NCBI GenBank assembly: GCA_019096065.1
Contig: JAGUCH010000001.1
Coordinates: forward strand, 8,184,001-8,248,000
DNA: 64,000 bases
Direction of reading: 5' to 3'
Origin: Paracyclopina nana
Lineage: Eukaryota > Arthropoda > Copepoda > Cyclopoida > Cyclopettidae
Made by a program: the position numbers and the translations under genes. The notes under the pieces were generated by a model, which was not told where the DNA came from, made no database searches, and saw nothing but the letters and a program-made list of their open reading frames with translations. Below are positions 1 through 11,546 of the stretch, piece after piece. Numbering within the stretch: position 1 is the stretch's first letter; each line of letters opens with the position of its first letter.

Positions 1-2460
1 AATTCTCTATTTACTCGGGTTTTCTCAAGTTTCTGCCATCTCGGCTGACGTTGTGACGTGACCAAATACTGAAGGCTAAGTATGCTCGCATGCGCTTTTG
101 TATGCCTTCAGCACCCAAAAAGGATTAATTTCCGACAGGTCACCGTTACGGCTCATGTCAAGGAACATTCCTCGGAGGAAAAATTGAAAACCTACCTGGA
201 AGCCCGTAATTGCGCTCAATCAAGCTTCTTCTAAGTTGTCAAAAGTGCTCAATTTGCGAGTTGTCAACTGCGTGACTTCGCAGCAGTAGCATTGCATATC
301 GTGTAGAAGAAAGCCAGAATTTTAAGCAAATAGTGACAAGAGAGGCGGACATCTGGGGAACGAAGAAAGTCTTTGTTCACGCATGACAAGATGACATTTC
401 AGCGTCAGGTCAAGCTCCTCCTCCCTTTGCGCTCTTGCAAACGTGAAGAAGCGATAATAAGCCAAGTCCTTCCAATATGTCAGCTTAAAATGCGTTCACA
501 TGGCAGTGGACATGACAGCATGCAACAACTGAGTGCAAAATTTGGCTGCCCTTGTCAAGCCCAAAATAAAAGTGATAAAAGTGGCAGCGATTTCCCCTGG
601 CACAAAGCTGCCAGCATTCTACACTCTGGAAATCTATTGTCAGGCCAATTTCCTGATCTTATCCAGTTTCGATCACTTCCAAATCGAACTCGCTGGGATC
701 CATCCAGGTAGCCGCCCACTTATTAAATGTTCCACTGCGAGCATTAAGGTCATCTGCTTTTCCGCTGAGCTCAGCAAAAATCCGATCCTTTTTTTGCGTC
801 AGGGAAATTTGCGTGCACCAGCATATCCTCGATGCGATGATGATGATGATGAAGATGGTGGCGGGGAGGACGAGGATTTCGAGTGCATTCAGCATATTTT
901 TTTAGTGTACGCATTGCAATTTGGAAACTTGTGAGGTCTTGCAATTTTCCATTCCTGCTGCATGTTTGGCCAAAAAGCAGCATCGCGAGCGAGCTAGGCA
1001 GGCTTATAATTAGAGGACTCTGGGCCTGTATGCATCTGGGAAAATGTTGTGGCCCGGATTTGACACCCATGGCTGACGGGAATGCTCCCGATCGAAGTCA
1101 TGACAAGCTGAGTGACTGACATATCCAATCCGAGATTCATTAGGCCAACCACGGCTGGGGGCGCAATTCGACTCACGATTTAGAGATGACAAGCACCAAG
1201 ATGATGAACATTCCTTGATGGCTCCCCAAATGACAATCTCGCTCCGGGGCGATCTGACCTCGCTAGCAGCCATTGGTTGGGTGACAAATGACGCCGCATC
1301 TCCATAAATGCCAATTACCACCAGCCATGCCAAATCGCATCATTACAGATTGTTCTTGTCGGCGATCAACTCCGCAGCCACATTCGATTTTGGGAAAGTT
1401 CACGTGTGTAATGATGCTAGCTACCGAGAGAGCAAGAGCTTTATGCTGATGATGCCAAGAAAGAATTCAGATCATGGCTTGGCGGCCATTTTGGTTATTG
1501 GCTGGCTCCCCTGACGAGCAACCAATCAGGCTGGAAAGTGATACCAGATCAGCAGCAGCAGCCTAGGGTGGACACAAGAAAGATGATCTCTTGGCACACG
1601 CAGATATGACATCGCCCATGCAACCCACCAAGGACCCAAGTCATCTATTCCACCCCAGCCAATCTTGATAAGGAATGCGGCACAATTACAAGCAGCCTCG
1701 TCGTTGCCATCATCATCATGAAGAAGCTGATACCAATCTCTAGTACTCGGAGAAGAAGGCCGGACTCACCTGCTGCTAGCAGATTCTCCAGAATTCACAG
1801 TTAAATTGATACTTTTGCGGCTGATTTGACAGATTACACAGACGACGGAGAGGGGAGAGAAAATTTATGCACAGCCCGTTCAAATGTAGCTTGTTTTCAA
1901 TTAGCTGGCCAGTTTTTCTTGGCACTACTCTACCTCGGCTGGACTAATTGAAAATGGGGTCTCCTCCGTCCTATGGTCAGGATCAGCTGCTACCGCCATC
2001 TTGCCTGGTGAAAATAATTCGGCCCTCGAGAATTTGATTGATCATGCTGCCCGATCAGGAGACAATAATCCATTTTCCTCCTGCACATGATGGTCCAATC
2101 CTCGGGGGGCCAGGAATGACCCGAAACTAGTTAATGGGTCAAAATGTGCTCTATCATTGACAGAAAATAACGCAGAGATGGATTTCCAAGCCAGTGGAAG
2201 CAGTCGTTGAAAATCCACTGCTGTCATCTGCCGACCACAATTTATTCAATTTTCCCTGGGCTGATCAAAGTTTTTAATTGCAGCGGTTTCCGTCTGCGCT
2301 CGCTGCACGCCTGGAATATGACAAACAATTGATTCGAGCTGCCAGACAGCAATCCCAAAGATTAATCAATGCTGCTAGCTCTGACAAAATGCCATTTATC
2401 ACCTGATAATAAGCGCGCCAATTTCAACAAAAAATCCCCTTCTTAAGGAGCTAATTTATT
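1..2460. other. Upstream noncoding region of the basonuclin/disco-like gene
   Basis: I find no convincing coding exon here; the short open frames have no recognisable motifs or splice context. The stretch reads GC-richer than DNA after 10 kb and has a short GAT/ATG repeat near 836-852. It contains none of the palindromic elements seen later in the window. A stop (TAA 2452-2454) lies in frame just before the first coding ATG, so the coding region does not extend into it. It is the natural place for a 5' UTR, promoter and enhancers of the downstream transcription-factor gene, which is an inference from position only. Confidence 0.5.
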
Positions 2461-5400
2461 ATGGGCCCCATTCATCAGTCTCTACTCCTTTCAGCTGCCT
2501 TGGACAAACTCGGCCTCGGTCACCTGTACGGAGCCGCACACGCAGCCGCAGCCGCGGCCGCAGCAGCCTCCGCGGCCGCAGCAGTCTCGCCCTCGGTTCA
2601 GCCGGCCGCGCCTCCCATGATCTCCCCCGTCAGCACCTTCGGAGTTGAGGCCGTTTCGCCCAACATTGTCTTTGACGTGGCCTCTCTGGTCCTGTATGGG
2701 ACCCACGCGATCCCGGTGCGGCTCAAGATTCTGCTCGACCGCCTGTTTTCAGTCCTCAACCAGGATGATGTCATTCAAATCCTCAAAGGCTACGGGTGGA
2801 CGCTGGAAGATTACCAGCGCGGTTACATTCTCAAGGTAAAATTCTATACAACCTAATTGTGGGGGCAAAAAGTGAGTGAATTAAGAGCGGCGTTTTTTGC
2901 CTCGCCAGCTCGCTCTGTGTGTCATACGATGTAGCCCGGAGCGCTTTTTTAAACTCTATTTGGCCGCCTCTTTTTTATTTAAATGCAATAATGGAGGCGA
3001 GGCTATAGATCATATGGGGCTCATGTCACTCTGTTGTAACTCCTCCTCGACGACTACAAATGAATGGCATTGCCAGCTAGCCCTGGCTGTAGACCACATC
3101 ATCCACGAGGATTGATGAGTGCTATGCCATCTAGTGGACAAGGCGCAAAAAGAGCAGCTCCTTTTTTCTTTCTTCTTCTCCCTGCTGTATTCGCTTTTGA
3201 AGCCTACTAGTTCGTTGGAAGCAAGGACGGCTCAGGTGTCCCGATGTGTTTGTCTTGAATTTCAATTACTGATGCAGCAGTTGGCCCCCTGATTCTAGGT
3301 ACGCTAACTTGTATATAAAAGTTGAGCCTACAACTAGCCCATGATGAGGATTCGAGGAGAGTGTAGTCAATTTTTGCGTGTGTGCACAGCGAAAAATGAC
3401 GAAGCTCCATTTTCCATAGAAACCATATGAAATGCCAGCCCGTTTTAAAGTGCAGCGGCGCAGCTCATCATGTAAAAAGTGATTTTTAAGCGATGAACAA
3501 TGACATATTGTTGGATGATAGTCTGAAGGGGGGGCACAATGCCGGGATTATCAAACAAAGCGGCCCCCTATTGTGAGATCGGAGGACCCTCTAAGTACGC
3601 GTCGTCCATTTTTATTGGGCGCTCTTTTTATGCAGCAGCAGCATCAGGGCCAAAGACAACTGTAAAAACGAGCCGTGAAACCGATATCATCTGGGATTTT
3701 TCCAAATTATATACCGCTCGCGACCGTAATATAGGTACTATGCAGCATACGGAGGGGTGAGAAAAGCAAACAAAATTACACGCACGTGCATTTTAGCGGA
3801 GTTGCAAAAAGTCAACCGCCCTTTTTTGCCCCCAATTTTCCAACTGTCGCATTTCATGAAAACAATTTTTCGCATGGCACATGTCAGCAGTAGCAGCAGC
3901 GCACGCGCGGTTTTGTCGATAATTGTCTCAACTGAGTTATCAATCTTGCATATAATCTGCCGCAGCCTTGCTGGGGAACTCGATAATAACATGGCTAGTA
4001 GATGTTGGTGGTAGCAGGACCCTATTTATTTTGTGACCTCCCACGAACCAATTTCGTCGAGGAGTCGGTAAAAAAGCCCGAAAATGCGCAGCCGAGTGCT
4101 CGATAATTCGTCTACTACTGCTCCTGCCGTCATTAATATTGGCAGGATGGACCCATTAAGGAAATGGGCGAAATTGAGTGCGGACCTGACACGCAATGTC
4201 GTCAATTTGGGGATTTTCGGCCGAAAACAGGGTCACTCTCCTCGGCTAGTAGTTGGGAAGCGTTGCAGATGTCAGATGGGTAAGAATTAGCCCGTTTGTT
4301 CTTGCAAGACGCGGGCGCAGAATGGGTGTGGTACGACGTGGCTACGGTCATTGAAATGGAAATAAAAAGCAATCTAAAGCTGTGCGGTAATGGCCGAGTC
4401 ATCATCAAGCGGGGCCAGATATGGCTTGATATCATGGCCCTTGTCATCTCCTACAATTAGAATACGGCAGCAGTCATACATGGAAGAAATCCTTGGCTCT
4501 AGCTGCCAGAATTCCACGTTTTTTCCTCTCATCTTTTGCCGTCGTCGTGTGAATTTGGCGCCTTGTCAATTGTCAGGCGAATATTAGATTTGTTTGACAT
4601 AATGGCATTGTCATCTGTGAATTCCCGCCGCCATCACGCCAGATTTCTAGCGTTTTTGATCGGACATGGCGCCACGCAGCAGCTACTTGGTAAACTAGGA
4701 CCGAATGAAATGATCTGATCCATCAAAGACTTGGGCCTGCCAAGTGATGTCATCCAAAAAAGAGCTAAAACGGATGCCAAGTTTTAGCTGTCTGTCAGCT
4801 TATTTGGAACTACTCCATATGTGAGCTGTCTCTTGGCTGAATTCATTATTAGTAGTCGACGGCTACGTAGGTTTTCAAGACCAAAACCATATACAAGTGT
4901 GTATAGCCTCATCTTTGGTTGGTCCAAGGGCGTGACTTCTTTTCAAAATTGTCGTTATAACACGGGCTATTCTGCTGGCAACAACATGAGGCCGCGCTCC
5001 ATAGTATTGCCATGAAAGGCAACAGAAAAAACCCGCCCACTTGTGAAAACCCGGACAGTGACGGCTTGACGACGACACGACCACAAGGACCTTGCTCATC
5101 TGAAGGAAAAACGCTTACTTTCAATTTGCAGAAAACAATCAAAAGTCACTGCGAGCGAAATCAGGCCAATCTCCTCCCGTTCATAATTGCAATTGGCCAG
5201 CTTTGCAAAATCCTCATTTGTGCTCGTCATGCAATTGTGTTTTTGAAGCAAAAAAAAATACACCAGGCAGCTGAGCAGGGCCTTCCAATAGATAAGTACC
5301 AGAGTGTACACCTACCTTACATGAATATGTCGTGCGCATTATCGATCCAACTAGGTCGACACGATTCATCTGAAGTGGTTCTTTGTCAAACCGTACGGAC

Positions 5401-8400
5401 CATATTTATGTGGATACGGGGAGGTGTGTCGACCTGAAATTTCGAAAAATGGTTAACGTTTGTCAGCGTCACTTTTTGCAGTCAGTCAGCCCAGTGTGCA
5501 TGCACTGTTGTGCTTATCATAAAGGGTTATTTTAAAGCCACCCGATACTGTTGATAAAGTTTCATAGCCAAATATTCCGGCCCCCATTTTTGCATGCAGC
5601 GGCACAAACTGATTTTATTGAGCACTCTCCAGAGTCCAATTAGTTTGATTTACCATTTTGCACACTCGGTGCACATTTGGAAATGTCAAAAGCCTCGATG
5701 ATTTTCGTGAGATGTGGGCAGCAGCAGCAGCCGCTTTGGAGTGAAAAAACCCGCGACTTTGAAGTCAGCAAGCTCTAAAATTATCGCCAAGCGGCTCGCA
5801 AATGTGACAAGCAAAGTGTGGCCTTTTTTGGCGAAAAATGCGCACTCTTTTTTTGGGTCAGTGTAGGGGTCAAGAAGAATTGCTTTTTCCCATGATGGCT
5901 ATTTGGCCAGGCGCAAAAGGAGCAAAGATTGCTAGAGCTTACTAAAAGTCAATTCGATAATTAATCAATCAATAGTGTATATGAAGCAGTCGCCCTCTTT
6001 CTGCTGCACAAAAACTAGCGCGATGCTTCTGGTGCCCCAGATAAAATGTGATTCTCTCCAATATATGATCTGCTGATTCGGATGAAAAATGAAGCCGTTG
6101 ATGAAAAATATGGACGCAGCTTTGAGAGAAGCGGATTTTTGTCTTGTCATCCCATTTTCTGGGAGAACTACGATGCGAGCAGCTCTCATCGCGCGTATAC
6201 ACAACTATTATAATAGATCGAGATAGATAGAGCGATCAGCTTTTAATCTTGAACCATGTGGGAAACTGAAATGACAGAATTATGAACGTGGAGCCAAAGT
6301 GATTGATTACCCCCTTTGCAAGCTTTTTTTCGCATTCACACGAGACAATCACCTAGCATGCGACATGCAACAGTTTTCAAGCTGGCAAAAACTTCGGCTA
6401 GCTGTAACGTGCTACCCATAAAATTTGTAGCAGCATACACTTGCAACTGGCGCAGCCTACGCGCTGCTCGCCTCTTCCACGAAAAAGAGTTATCAAAAGC
6501 TAAGCAGTCTATTAGCGGACTCGCCCTTCTTTCCCTAATTGGATGAGGGTGTTGTCGATAAATACGTTTAACCCGAGGCGGATTTTCCAAGTATGGAATT
6601 ACTGCTGCCAATATTCGTAAGCGTTTGACCACTCGCGCGGGCTCACTAATTTGATCATACATGCACATGGACACATGTCCGGCGGCGGCGTCCATAACAT
6701 GCGCACATGACACATCCACGTATTGGAATACGATAAAGAAGGATATGCCTCCTCTTGCAGGATAATCGTGGAACTCCCCTCGAGAGGTGGCAGATGTGCT
6801 CCAAGGAAGAGGAGCCTTTGGTACTCCAGCAATTCCTCAGGTTCGGCGAGACCAGGCCCATCACACAGCAGCTCATCCTCCAGGAGCTCAGCGAGAGGTC
6901 CAACGAGGAGCAGCGGGCCCGGGTGCAGTCCGAAATCAAGAAGCTTATGGAGCGCAACTCCGCAGCCGCCGCAGCCGCAGCCGCAGCCGCGGCCCACACG
7001 TCCTCCTTGAGGCCGCCGGCCTCTTCTCCCTTGGCTATCAACAACAATGGCCTCCACGGCAAGGACGGCCGCGCCGAGTCATCTTCCCCGCATAGCAAAG
7101 CCTCCCCCTCAGTGTCCCCGTCCTCGTCGGCCGTGGTGAGCCCAAAGGCCGGCGTGGCCTCGCCCCCAGCCTCCACCCCGACCTCGATGAACGGCACGGC
7201 CATCCCCCCCTCCAGCCCGCATTCGGTGGCTGGATCTCCCCTCAACAAGTTGCAAAACATGCAGCCCTTCGACTACCGCAAGGCCGGAGGAAGCGATGCC
7301 AAGACGCCGGACTCGATCAGTAGCCGCGGCTCCATTGAGAGGCCGGTGCCTCCCAGTCTTCCGCATCATCATGGCATGCGAGGCCTCCCACCCTCCAGCA
7401 TGGCCGGCATGGGCATGGGCCTAATGCCCAATGTGAGCGTGCCACCCTCCCTAGCTTCCTACCACAACTCAATTACAAAGGTACTTTAAAAATACCATTT
7501 GTTTGCGTATCGCGTGCTCACGCTGTATTTTTGTAGGCTCAGCAAGAGTACCAAATGTCAAAGATCGCCGATGAAAACTCGCACAGCGCGCTCAACTTGA
7601 CCTCATCCTCGTCTGGCAGCGGAGGCCGGGGCCGGGACTCGCGGCCCATCTCCTCCAGCCGGTCCGAGGCTCCATCGCGGAGGTCGACGGGGGACAAGTC
7701 CGAGGGCGAGTCCTCGCTGCAGTCGGAGATCCGCAAGAAGATGCGCGACAACATCGGGCTGTCGTACATCAGCCCGACGACGGGGAAGAAGCGAGTCCAG
7801 TGCAATGTCTGCATGAAGACCTTCTGTGATAAGGGGGCGCTCAAGATCCACTTTTCGGCTGTCCACTTGAGGGAGATGCACAAGTGCAGCGTTGACGGCT
7901 GCAACATGATGTTCAGCTCGAGGAGGAGCAGGAACCGGCACTCGGCCAACCCCAACCCCAAACTGCACACCCCGCACTTGAGGCGAAAGATCTCGCCGCA
8001 CGATGGCCGCACGCACCAAGGCCCCTTCTTACCCGGCTTGGCAGCCCTGGCAGCCGCTCAGCACGGAGCCGCGGCCTCAGCCGCAGCAGCCTCAAAGTTC
8101 CTGCCGCCGGCGGCCTTCGCAAGCATGCCACCCACCATGCTCACCCCGGAGAACCTGCAAAACTTCCAGAGGCAGCAGATGGAGCTGCAGAGGCTGCACG
8201 AACTCAAGATGTCCGGCCTCTACAACCATCAGAACTTTGATGCCAAGCGCCACCTGGAGGACTTGGCCGAGGACCAGGAGAGCAACGAGGCGGACTCCTC
8301 CAAGAGGATCCGACTGTCCGACTCGGAGCCCGATGACAGCACTAAAGACGAGTCCGGCTCCGTCTCGGGGTCCGTGCAGGCCAACGTAAGCAAGAGGAAG

Positions 8401-9141
8401 TCAAGGAACCCCACGCGAATTACCACCACCATGGGCGATAGCCACCCCGAGGCTCAGGACGAGTTCTCGTCGGACGACGACGATGAGGGCTTCGAGAATC
8501 CCTTGGACGACGATGACAACGATGATCTGGAGGACCACGAGGATGGGGACGAGGACGACAACAACGGACAGCCTCCATCCTCGTCAGGGGGGTCTGGAAA
8601 TAGCCAGCAGAACAACGGTCCTGAGGGCGGCCAAGATCAGGAGGACTCGACCAAGAAAGATCCACAAACCGGCTCCAATGACAATAGGGGCGGCGAGAAC
8701 AACAACGCGTCCAGCATGGACCTGATGGACGCTTGCGAGATCCCCGTGGATAAGGAGAACCCCAAAAGGTGTGTGGAGTGCGGACAAGAGTTTGGCAATC
8801 ACTTTGATGTGAAACACCACTACCAGAACGTTCACTTGCGGATGATGCACAAGTGCACCGTGGAGGGCTGCAATGCTGGATTCCCCTCGAAAAGGTCGCG
8901 AGATCGACACAGCTCCAACCTCAACCTCCATAGGAAGCTGCTGAGCACGTCCTCGAATGAGGAGACGACGACAATGCAGCAGCCTCCGTTTGGAGGCCAC
9001 AACGAGCTCCTGGCCCGACTCTACACTGAGCACCAGATGCGAGCCTTCAACAGCAGCCTCAGCCCGGCAGACATCGAGGCCAAGACGAAGGAGTTCGCGG
9101 CCATGTTGAACAACAAATTCATGGTGGCCAACCACTCATGA
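2461..9141 (+). CDS. Basonuclin/disconnected-family C2H2 zinc-finger protein
   Basis: Exons 2461-2835, 6761-7480 and 7537-9141, all joined in phase 0, give 899 residues. Exon 1 holds a poly-Ala tract and then the basonuclin N-terminal domain ([29 protein letters not shown]), which continues across the splice into [11 protein letters not shown] and [13 protein letters not shown]. Two pairs of C2H2 fingers follow at about residues 454-515 and 777-838. Each pair is C-x2-C-x12-H-x4-H followed by C-x4-C-x12-H-x8-H, the family layout. Between them lies a strongly acidic stretch (8460-8570) and Ser-rich linkers, with further poly-Ala runs near 6961 and 8053. ATG 2461 is chosen because an in-frame stop sits 6 bases upstream with no splice acceptor between. 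Family members are nuclear, DNA-binding developmental regulators (Drosophila disco/disco-r, vertebrate BNC1/2). Family assignment is firm; which paralogue is not. Confidence 0.9.
2836..6760 (+). other. Long first intron of the basonuclin/disco-like gene
   Basis: This 3.9-kb intron starts AAG|GTAAAA and ends CCTCTTGCAG|GAT, phase 0. The other intron of this gene is only 56 bp, so the length is notable. I see no coding exon, transposon or inverted-repeat element in it. One perfect 9-bp hairpin (4763-4771 with 4781-4789) is present. Its size and lack of repeats fit a cis-regulatory role, which is inference only. Confidence 0.6.
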
Positions 9142-9840
9142 TAACAGTCAGCTTAGTCATCATCATCCAACCAGTTATACTTACATTTATAGTTGTAATA
9201 TTGTACAAATAGAAGTCGCGCCAGCTTTCGCCGCTAGGTTTCGCTAGTGGGCCTTTATTATCCTTATAAATCTTCGTTTCATAATTAATAACCCACCTCA
9301 CTCTTCCCCTCTCGTGTTTGAGGGTACATCACACCACTTTCAGTATGGATTTATAGATACCTGCAATTGATGCAGTCCGAGCGGCAGCAGCAGTCATGAG
9401 ATTAAAAAGTTAGAAATTGAATATTGTTGTACCATGTGTAAGTACCCCCCTGGATATAACTCATAATCATTCAACTATCAAGCATGCATTCTCCCCCACC
9501 CAGCAGTTTTATATAAACTTACGAATAATGCTAGCTGCGCATGATTATTGAAATCTTCTGAATGTGAAAATATTACTTCTACTTCTCCTACTACCACAGT
9601 CGGGCATGAACACACACACGAACATAATGTTGTACATTAACTATTACTATTATATTGATGTTGTTAGTCATGATCGAGAAACCCGCTTCTTTATTCATTA
9701 AAAAATACTACCACTACTATTCTACTTTTTATGTACCAGAACAACTACTACAACGAAGATGAGAAAAGCTCTTGCCAAATCATTATTATTCATCATGATT
9801 TTATGTGCCAATAAATATCGTAGAATTAGCAAATACACTC
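9142..9840 (+). other. Probable 3' UTR of the basonuclin/disco-like gene
   Basis: AT-rich sequence after the TGA at 9139-9141, with many TTATTA/ACTACT runs and a candidate poly(A) signal AATAAA at 9810-9815. No open frame of interest follows. The extent is a guess from the first good AATAAA. Confidence 0.4.
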
Positions 9841-10117
9841 TACTACTACTCCTAATGCCACAATCCTCAAAATGATTTTTTTATTACGCTTGACAATTAT
9901 CCGCGAATCACCAAAAGAGTAGCTTAGTGTGGAACATTTCAGGATATCAGCTCAAGTTTTATTTAAGGAAAATCTCTTTTCCAGAAACCAACCTCATACT
10001 ATTTCAAGGATAGATTATTCATAGCGAATTTCCAAATGCTGCAGTTTTGGATTTCAAAAAAAAAAAAACTCCAAGAATTATTTGAAGATCTAATACATCT
10101 ATAAATAATCAAGCTTG

Positions 10118-10242
10118 AGCTCATTATCTTCTGTGTCTTTGATCGGGACATTATTATCGTTGTTATCGGTTCTTATTTACTGACGAGGTTGCAATAACAA
10201 CCGTAGGCATGCCACGATCGAAGACGCAGAAGATAATGAGCC
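10118..10242. mobile_element. Palindromic MITE, copy A (shortened)
   Basis: Ends read AGCTCATTATCTTC and GAAGATAATGAGCC. The whole element is one imperfect palindrome: a TTTGATC/GATCGAAGAC arm pair and a TTATCGTTGTTATCGG block mirrored by the right arm. It is 125 bp against 145 bp for copies B (12055) and C (18213), with an internal loss and several substitutions, so it is the oldest or most damaged copy. It lies downstream of the disco-like gene. No coding capacity. Confidence 0.8.
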
Positions 10243-11546
10243 TTATCCCCTGTTCATGTATTAAGAATACCTTAAGGTATGAAAAAAAGGAAAAAATTGT
10301 CATAAGGAAAAGTGAATCTGTTGCTGACTGCCACTCTACGAGTTCAGGTTGGGGCCGAGCAGCGTTTTTAATGGCAAAACAAACTAGCCTTCATCACGTG
10401 TTTCTTTGATAAAAGATGAAATTTAACTTTTGATCTTGCTCAAAAGGAATAAAATGTGGAGCTCTTAATAGCCAAAATTAGATTTGTTTACTTTCAGGTT
10501 GACTGATCTGATTTTTTTAGTATCATAAGACAATTTCTACTTTCCTTAAGGTGTTTTTCGTGCATTTTCTTAAGGAGTTTGGGGCGTACATGAAAAGGAC
10601 ATTAGTTTGAATTAGGCCGAAATTGTGCTGCCATTTTAAGGGAACTTTGGGTGTTGATCTAACGGAAGAGTCGCTCAAAAATCTTTAAAATACACATTCT
10701 AAATTTGATAATTTGGGACCTGCAACACAACTGTGAATTGACTGTAATTTCAGCGTGCTTTCAATGCTCATCGCTAGAGAAGTTTCGTCTAGTCAAATAG
10801 AGGGCGCTCTAGATGGCTTAGACAACTTTGTGTCTGCGCTAACATGCGACATCTACCAGCAGGAACGAAAAGCTCCTATTTTTCCTCAGGATTGTATCTG
10901 AGGTTAAATTTTTGCCAGGATTGTATCTGAAATTAAATTTTTGCAAGGAAAATATTGCCAAGAAGCATATTTACACTATAGGGAGAATCAGCTATAAAAC
11001 GAGCATTTTAGGAAAATGTCGTATTTTTCCATTTGTTGTGCATGTAAAGCCTAAAAATATTTAGGAAACAAATTTTTAGCAAAGCTTCTGGTTAGTTGCT
11101 GAATTGAGCCACAAAAAAGTAGCTAAAAACGCTCACTTGTTTTAGTACAGGCCAGAAGATTTTTTAATGTGTGTTTTATGCACAATGCAATTCTTACAAG
11201 ATTTTCTAGATTTCCTAATCAGCAATTGGGGTTGACGGATATACAAGATTGCATCACAAGATTTTCAAAAGTAGACTTTTTCGCTTAAGTAATTATCTTC
11301 GTTCGATGGTATAAGATGATACAGAGCAGTGCCACACAGTAGTGATGCCCTTGACAATCAGATTGACTATGATGGCGAAAAAGGCGTTGGCTGATATTTT
11401 TCATGTCATTTATCGCAAAATGTGCGTATCAATGAAGTACATAAGAAATCTTTCACAATGCTGGAGAGTGTTATTAGTGTGCATGAAAAGGACTAAAAAG
11501 GACTTCAGTCACGATCCGTGCTCTGAAGTAGATAAAACATTAAAAT
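10243..11546. other. Intergenic DNA before the CUB-protein gene
   Basis: AT-rich, with only short open frames lacking motifs (for example 11342-11620). Apart from the 29-bp direct repeat I see no structured element or gene. The promoter of the gene at 11547 should be in the last few hundred bases, but I see no clear TATA box. Confidence 0.5.
10888..10945. repeat. 29-bp direct repeat, two copies
   Basis: AGGATTGTATCTGAGGTTAA and what follows it is repeated immediately with two or three changes; the copies start at 10888 and 10917. It is noncoding and its function is unknown. It is probably a local duplication. Confidence 0.7.

Noticed and set aside
373-1514. Several 60-130 codon open frames on both strands
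   Set aside because: They overlap each other, lack domain-like sequence and consistent splice sites, and lie in the likely regulatory region of the disco-like gene.
7603-9135. Long minus-strand open frames over the zinc-finger exon
   Set aside because: GC-rich antisense shadow of the coding exon.
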